64,000 bases of DNA from positions 186,001 through 250,000 of the forward strand of contig MU119215.1 of the NCBI GenBank assembly GCA_014904845.1. The letters are read 5' to 3'. The position numbers and the translations under genes were made by a program. Origin of the DNA: Acephala macrosclerotiorum (Eukaryota; Ascomycota; Leotiomycetes; Helotiales; Mollisiaceae). The notes beneath the pieces were generated by a model. That model made no database searches, had not been told where the DNA came from, and saw only the letters and a list, made by a program, of their open reading frames with translations. Numbering within the stretch: position 1 is the stretch's first letter; each line of letters opens with the position of its first letter. Positions 57,732 through 64,000 of the stretch are shown one piece after another.

Positions 57732-59549
57732 ATGACCTCCTTCACTCCCTACACCTACTTCCAATGTCCCTGCACAGAATCCTCCCTTCCCACCCGCCGA
57801 ATCGGGGATTCCAGCCCTCTAGCAGGAAACGAAAGCTCCGACGACGAACGAACATTCGACCCTAGAGCTCCCCGAGCAAACTATAGCTTATACCCGCTCG
57901 AACACTTATTTTACTGTGAGGACTGTCATCAGATACGGTGTCCGAGATGTGTGTTGGATGAGATTGTTACTTGGTATTGCCCGAATTGTTTGTTTGAGGT
58001 TCCTAGTAGTACTGTGAAGGCGGAGGGGAATAGGTACGTTTCCTACATCTGCTAGCTATGCACAGGTGCTAAGAGTGGGACTAGGTGTACGAGAAGTTGT
58101 TTCCAATGCCCGATATGCATTGCTCCTCTCTCAGTCAGCAGTATGGAAGCTCCGCCATCAGGACTAGGAGCTGAAATCGCGACGCAAAGCGGACCGTTTG
58201 TGTTGAATTGCGGATATTGCTCTTGGAGCTCTAAGGAAATAGGGATACAATTCGAGAAGCCGAATGGCATATTTGGACAATTGGCGAAGGTCAAGAATGG
58301 CGGGAAGCCTATACTTACTGCGAAGGACCGCCGGAGAGATCGCGAGGATAGGAAGAGGGAATTTTCTGGGTCGTCTGCTGCCGAAATAAGGGAAGAGACG
58401 TCTGAGATAGAGGAGCCACGAGAACCTTTGGATCCGAACGAGAAGCTGGATGCTGAAAGCCAGTTCTCGAATCTGAGAGCGTTCTATCAGTCGCAACTCG
58501 CAGACGCTTCTCCTGTCTCAGCGTTGGGCTTCACGGGAGATTATGGCTACGGCTCACCAGGAGCATTATCACGAATCATGGGTCTCTACACCGGCAGCAC
58601 AGCATTCGACAAGAAAGCCAAAGCCAAATCAGGCTCCATGCGTGAAGCCCGAGACGCTCTCGAGGGTCTCCAAATCACACCTCAATCGGACGAAGAAGCC
58701 CTCACAAAGCTCCACACCGAAGGCTGGCACTGCACCTCTTCAAGCTCACAGCGAGCAGAATATCCCAACGCCTCCGCGCAATTTATATCAGATCTACGTC
58801 CCGTCGCCTACCTCCTCCGAACCAAGCGTTCCAAACGCTGCAAAACATGCCGCCACATCCTCTCAAAACCCGAATCCAAAGTCCAAACCACACGCTTCAG
58901 AATCCGTCTCGTAGCCTTGAACTACATACCCTCCATCTCACTCAAACCCCTCTCACCACCCTCATCTTCCTCCTCACTCCTCCAACCTATGCGACCAGTC
59001 CAATTTCTCCTCACGTTCAAAAACCCACTTTTCGATTCAGTGAAAGTTACACTTGCGACGCCTACCAAGACTCCAGGAAGATTTGCAAGTAAGGTTACGG
59101 TTTTGTGTCCACAATTCGAAGTAGGAGCCAACACCGACGCCTGGGAAGAAGCCCTCCGAGAAAACGGTTCTAGATCCTCCACTTCCGAAAAACGCCGCAC
59201 GAAAGCCGATTTCCTAGAAGGCCAACACCAAGCTGAAGCTGGGAAAGTGTGGGAACGTGGTCGTAACTGGGTTTCTGTTGTTATTGAAATTGTGCCTGCT
59301 AGTTTGAGGAATGATGGACCGGATTTCTTGAAGACAGAGGAAGAGAGGAGGGAGGGGGAGAGGGATAAGGAAGATAGGGAGGATGAGGATGTGCTAGAGA
59401 TTCCGGTTTTTGTGAGGGTGGAGTGGGAGGCGGACTCGGCGCATGATGAGGCAGGTGGGCTGGGGGCGAGTAAGGAGAAGGATGTGAAGGAGAAGCGGGA
59501 GTTGGCTTATTGGTGTGTGCTTGGGGTGGGGAAGATTGCTAGGGACTAG
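57732..59549 (+). CDS. ro-2: Dynactin subunit 4 (p62)
   Basis: Exons 57732-58033 and 58085-59549 give 588 aa. The frame is open further upstream, but p62 proteins begin at a motif like FTPYTYFQCPC, so ATG 57732 is used. Zinc-binding Cys pairs characterise the N-terminal half: CEDCHQIRCPRCVLDEI, WYCPNCLFEVP, CTRSCFQCPICIAPL (across the intron) and LNCGYCSWSSKEIG. CKTCRHIL follows near residue 380. The C-terminus is a beta-rich domain (FRIRLVALNYIP, VRPVQFLLTFKNPLFDSVK-like). p62 sits at the pointed end of the dynactin Arp1 filament and helps link dynein to cargo and cortex. In Neurospora the gene is ropy-2. An acidic, Glu-rich insertion (EERREGERDKEDREDEDV) precedes the end. Confidence 0.92.
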
Positions 59550-59920
59550 GAAAGAAAGGGAAAGCATGAGTGAGGCGCAATATACCCATTTGCTGTTTTG
59601 CAAGTTACAGTCCACTTGATATTAATATGCGAAGAATGTGAACAAAGACACTATAAAGCTCCTACGGCTCCCTGGGGATAATTACATTAACGGCCCGATG
59701 ATTAGACGAGTACGGTCTCACTTTGAGCCCATGTAGATGTAGATGTAGATGTTGTGCGTGGATGGTGTTGAAAAGCCGTTGGTATTCAGCCTATCTATGC
59801 CTAGCTACGCCTTCCCATATCATGATGATCAGAAAGAAGCTAGCAATCCCAAAGCACGCAACTTTTCCCTCACCACATCGCAAGATGCCATGCCATGCCG
59901 ATCAATCCCCATCAGCACAT
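59550..59920. other. Spacer between converging genes with short microsatellite
   Basis: Contains three and a half copies of TGTAGA at about 59731-59751. Nothing else is recognisable. Confidence 0.5.
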
Positions 59921-60971
59921 CTAGTACTCGGTAGAACCAGATTGTGGGAACTCAAACCCAACACCACGACCAGTCAACTTCTTATAAACCTCGGAATAGG
60001 TATCAAGTCTGTGATCCACACCACCCTTCTCCTTCTCATCCAGGACAACCTTCAGAACCTTGCTACCATCTTCCTTGGTTCTAAGTCTCTTACCGACAAT
60101 CTCAACTGGGTAGACAAGATCGGTGAGGATGGCGTCGTGGACAGCGGTCAGTGTTCGGGAACGAGGACGCTTTTGCGTGAGAGAGGTGCGGGAGCGGTTG
60201 CTGCGCTTGGGGCGGGGGAGGATGCGGCGGGAGGCGAGGATCAGGACGTGGCGGTCGGAGAACTTCTTTTCGAGTTCACGGGTGAGACTGTTCTCTCATA
60301 TCAGTATTGTGGGATTGGACCTCGCATGGAGGGGTAGCAGGGGAAGACTTACCGTTGCTGCACACGATGGAAACCCTGAAGGGAAGGAACGGGGACAAAG
60401 ATGACAATAGCCTTCCTGCCGTGGCCAACTTCAATCTGTTACAAGATCAAAATCAGCAGGCGAGCTCCAAGTTTGAATGTCACTCCAAACAATGGTCCGC
60501 AACCCGTCCGATTCCACAACTAGGTTGACAAGCACTGTACTTGTAATTTAATACAAGATATAGGCATCGACATCCATAAGCCTGGTATTCTATCATATCC
60601 TCTGTATTCTCCTCTCTCTCGAGACAAGTATGTGTATGAATATTAAAACCACCAAACCCACGCATGTCGACGTCGCCAATACCAAGTCGTCGTTTCTTTC
60701 GTAATTGCTCGCCATCGACGATCGCTGATCGCAAACCGCAGGGCGCAGATCGCAGATCATACAATTGAAGGTTGGATTGGGTTGGAATCTGTAAAGGAAG
60801 TTAAGTATATCTCACCTCTCTAGCAGAAACGAATTGAAGAGGTCTAAGAGCAGCCTTCAAGTCGGCGGTGTTGGTCTCGAGGTCGTAGAGAGCGCCAGCA
60901 ATGCTGGCCTCGAGCTCGGAGGGCTTCGCACGGGAAGGGCTGTTCGCCGCGATCTTGTTGATGGCACTCAT
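59921..60971 (-). CDS. RPS7: 40S ribosomal protein S7 (eS7)
   Basis: Minus-strand exons 60971-60816, 60435-60353 and 60287-59921 give 201 aa, the standard eS7 length. The sequence begins [20 protein letters not shown]. It continues with [20 protein letters not shown], then [56 protein letters not shown] and [20 protein letters not shown], all diagnostic of eS7. The protein is a small-subunit component near the head/platform. The first intron is 380 bp, long for this genome, as is common in ribosomal-protein genes; the second is 65 bp. No convincing snoRNA was found in the long intron. Confidence 0.96.
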
Positions 60972-61809
60972 GGTTGCGGTGCGGATTGTCGTTGTCAGTC
61001 GAAGGAGGGAATCGAATTCGCGAAAAGCAGAGGAATTATTTCGTGGCTCGCGGTTGTGTGGGCCCCATAATTATGGAGTCGTGCTAAGGCTCAATCCGGA
61101 TAGTCAAGCGAGGTCATGGTGATCTGCTTGCGAGGCAGGGCCCGACGAAAGCGGCAAGTCAAAGTCCCAAGTAGCCAGGAACACTAGGAGCTATTCTTTA
61201 AATGAAGTCTTTTACTATTGAATAAGTGAAGTCTCACGTCGTTGTCAAACTCTTCTCGTGTTTCGTTTACAAAGCGCCTCTTATTCTGGGACATTGTATG
61301 ACTTTCATTGTCAGGCTTCAAAACTCTGTGCTGCTTTTACTTCACAACTCAAGTTGGAGCATTGAATTTTCAGCACGCGGAACGAAGTCAAAGCTAGGCT
61401 ATTCGAAAAGAATGGGATGATTTGTTGGTAATAAAATTGTTCGTTCTCATTTCCGAGAATAATGCTACGTAGCTCAGCAAAAGGACCAGATGCTAGATCG
61501 TACACAGGATCATACTCTCTGAATCTCCCTTGTCTGTCGGGATACTGAGATCTCTCCTAGTCATTAATTATGCCATTATGCTATATGCCTCCAAAGAAAT
61601 GCTCATTGCAATGCCCGCTAAAGTTCAAAGATCCATCAGATCATAACGCCCAGCTTCTTAGCAAATATTACCCCAGGTAATATCATCCACCTTAAATGAA
61701 ATGGGTATCCCTCCAAACAAATCGTCGCTCCTTGAATTGCTTCCACTTGTCTAGCAACCATTGCTGAAAATCCAGTTCAAAACGCCGGTCGCAATGACAG
61801 AAACCATTA
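60972..61809. other. Intergenic region
   Basis: Promoter side of RPS7 and 3' side of the F-box gene. No further feature is supported. Confidence 0.5.
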
Positions 61810-63880
61810 TTATCTCTCCAACTTCTCGATTCCTCTAATGGTCTTGCCAAAGTCCATGATGAGAATCTTGGGGTCTTGGCCTGTACTAACAATTCGTCGA
61901 TAGTCTGACTTGGCTCCCAGGATCCAGCTATTGTGCCATTTAGGGAAATCAAGAAGTGTCTTCCCAGTGGCCATGTCAAAGACTTTAATGTCTTGATCGT
62001 AGCTGCCTGAGATCAGTCGTCCACTGATTGAGTCGATGTGCAGTGATCGAACAAGACCCTCGTGAGCAGTGATACTCTTCAGATTCTCTCCCGTGTTTGC
62101 GTCCCAGATATTAATGATCTTGTCGTTTCCTGCAGAAGCAATGAATCTGGAGTCGTCGGAGAATTGACTGCAAGCAAGACCCTTCGTATGGCCAACAAGT
62201 TCCTTGATGTTCTTGCCAGTATCAATGTTCCACAGCTTGACTTTGAAATCACCACTGCAGCTAACGATAGTATTTCCTCTCAACTGGACCGCGTTAACTG
62301 GTCCGGTATGACCACGTAATTGCTTGATCATCTCTCCTGTCTCGCGCTCCCAAACACAAATGCTGGCGTCTTTCGAGCAGGTCACAATATAGTGCTCATC
62401 GAAAGCGAGGTCAAGTACTGCTCCAGTGTGGTGTACAAGACGTCGAAGAGGAGTGTATCCATTCTTGATGTCGTAGACGATGCAAGTACTGTCTGATGAT
62501 CCGGTGACCAAGATTTCCTCGTCATACTGAAGACACAAGATAGATTGATTGTGGTGAATAGGGAAGGAGGCAGTTGGAGGAATGCATTCCGCTGCTCGTT
62601 CCCTATCGGGCAGGATTGCGAAGTGTACAGACTTGCCCTCCTCATCGGTCATGATAGCAGGGTTGTCGACCACTTCTGGGGGTCCGATGACCAAAGTACA
62701 AGCATAAGTATACGTGTCCCAAACTCGGATCGTCTTGTCTCGAGATCCTGTAATAATTTTTCGCCTAACAGAAAGTTAGTATCTAGATCGGTAACAACAG
62801 TAGGAATACCCACTCATCGAATTGGACACAATATATGCTGTCCAGATGTCCCATAAGAATAGCGGCTTCGGCAGCTCCTGTAGTCCAATTCCGGCTCAAT
62901 TGATTCCTGATCCTGTAGAGATCCTTCCAATCGTTGTCGGGCTTGAAAGCTGGTAGTCCAAGCCCAGCTCCCAACGGGAGAGGCTTTCCCGTAGCAAAAG
63001 TTTTTGTCTGCTCTCTTAGGAAGACCTCGCGCCAAATATGTTGTGATTCAGCGACTTGAGCCCATTTCCTAGAGACTCGAGCTGCACGTCGTAGTGTGTC
63101 TTGGTCCAGGTGGGCCAAGATCTGAATTGCGAGTTCTGCTGGAAGACCGCCGATAAAATCGACACGACTGATCTCGCTACTTGGTGTTTCCACAACGTTT
63201 TGATCCACCTGTCCAGCAGTCGTTACTGCAATACCAATACCGCTCTCATTCTCTCCTATCTGGTCCTCTGGAAATAGGAACATGCGGTTCCTCTCGATGT
63301 ATTCATTCTGTGCTGCAGCAGTCGCCCTAGCCGCAGCACCACCATACCCTCGAGGAATTATAGGCGGCGCATTTCCAATACCCGGAATGGGAGAAAACAG
63401 CTCCTCGTGCGAGTCGAATTGGCCTTCTTCGTAGTCGAACGTAGTTGGCATAAGCCTCGAATGTCTGTGGAAGCTGGTAGCCGTCTTCAATCTGCGCCAT
63501 GCAGTTTGAGGCCTCTCCTCGACCGCATGGGAATGACGCCTTTGTCGGCTCTTAATGGAAATCGAAGCCCTTCTGATGAATCCGCGGACACCTCCCATCT
63601 TTTTACCCTCCTCCTCTGCCGGTGAGTTGCTGTTCAAGGACAGCTTCTGTGCGTGTTCGGCGAGTCCAGTGTCTCGATCGAGGGTAAATGATTGCAGACG
63701 CTTTCGGAAGGAGGGAACGGCATTGTCAAGAGGGAGCGACCCCAAGCGCTTTCGAAAGGAGGGTCTCGAGTGCATGCCTTGGTCGAAAGAGTCGTTGGGT
63801 GTATCATTGGAGGACGAGAAAGAGGTTTGCGACTGCTGTGGTGCCCAATCCTCCATTTTGAAGACTCGATCCATGGTCAT
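61810..63880 (-). CDS. F-box / WD40 repeat protein (SCF substrate receptor)
   Basis: Minus-strand exons 63880-62814 and 62764-61810 give about 673 aa. The longer open frame starts at TTG, so ATG 63880 (MTMDRVFKMEDW) is used. The disordered N-terminus contains a duplicated motif, PSFRKRLGSLPLD then PSFRKRLQSFTLD. An F-box follows at about residues 240-285 (FIGGLPAELAIQILAHLDQD). Seven WD40 repeats fill the rest (GSRDKTIRVWD, SKDASICVWE, SGDFKVKLWN, AGNDKIINIWD, SGSYDQDIKVFD). The F-box binds Skp1 and the propeller should bind phosphorylated substrates for ubiquitination. The layout resembles Met30/Pof1/Pof11 and beta-TrCP types; I cannot choose among them. The 49-bp intron has a GTGGGT donor and an ACTAAC branch point. 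Confidence 0.9.
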
Positions 63881-64000
63881 GTTGGTTGCAGCGAGTCTGC
63901 GACTGGTGGTATGAAGGTTAAAATAAGAGAATCGCAGATCCAAGGAAGATCCGGGAATCAGAACGTATTCAAATACTGTACAGTCAAGTCAGACGCGGGA
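63881..64000. other. Upstream flank of the F-box gene
   Basis: Promoter or 5' leader of the minus-strand F-box gene; the window ends here. Confidence 0.5.

Noticed and set aside
60436..60815. Candidate snoRNA in the long RPS7 intron
   Set aside because: Only partial C- and D-box-like words were seen, not spaced as a C/D snoRNA; repeated GATCTGCG words do not make a convincing structure.
1..64000. CRISPR arrays, operons, ribosome-binding sites
   Set aside because: The gene structure is eukaryotic; no regularly spaced repeat arrays are present.

Overview
The window is nuclear DNA of a filamentous ascomycete. Most genes are split by short introns of about 45-90 bp with GT..AG ends and CTAAC-type branch points. 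The encoded families are typically fungal: WSC-domain protein, DUF2838 phosphocholine acyltransferase, DUF3431, Clr5-domain protein and an RGS-LOV photoreceptor. One DNA transposon carries the C-to-T / G-to-A signature of repeat-induced point mutation (RIP). The RGS-LOV protein, together with the gene content, suggests Leotiomycetes (Botrytis/Helotiales-like). That placement is inference.

Layout. 0.5-11 kb: a secreted two-WSC-domain protein, a broken small fungal gene, a medium-chain reductase (minus), an AT-rich gap with a MITE-like element and an intron-containing tRNA-Glu(CTC) with a truncated inverted copy, and a secreted GH32 fructosidase (minus). 11.9-30 kb: conserved housekeeping and signalling genes, namely the APC/C activator Cdh1, the acyltransferase Gpc1 (minus), cohesin SMC1, a DUF3431 membrane protein and the RGS-LOV protein. 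30.7-43 kb: an accessory, decaying segment with an intact P450 (minus), a RIP-mutated pogo/Fot1-like transposon with 64-bp terminal inverted repeats, then an aldo-keto reductase, a zinc alcohol dehydrogenase and an O-methyltransferase. The last three carry disabling lesions. A tRNA-like pseudogene and diverged repeats lie among them. 43.2-50.2 kb: the NuA3-type PHD protein Nto1 (minus) and a Clr5-domain protein. 51-52 kb: a broken alpha/beta hydrolase. 54.6-64 kb: a large conserved fungal protein of unknown function, dynactin p62, ribosomal protein eS7 (minus) and an F-box/WD40 protein (minus).

The housekeeping blocks look intact. The middle segment looks like the remains of a small oxidoreductase/methyltransferase gene group (P450, AKR, ADH, OMT) caught around a RIP-inactivated transposon. 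All of the nonsense changes there that can be interpreted fit CpA-to-TpA (or TpG-to-TpA). Three further single-base frame breaks sit in homopolymer runs and may be assembly errors rather than real lesions.

Exon boundaries were placed by eye from splice signals and reading-frame continuity. No homology search was run. Several long open frames begin at TTG or GTG, so starts were re-chosen at the first plausible ATG.
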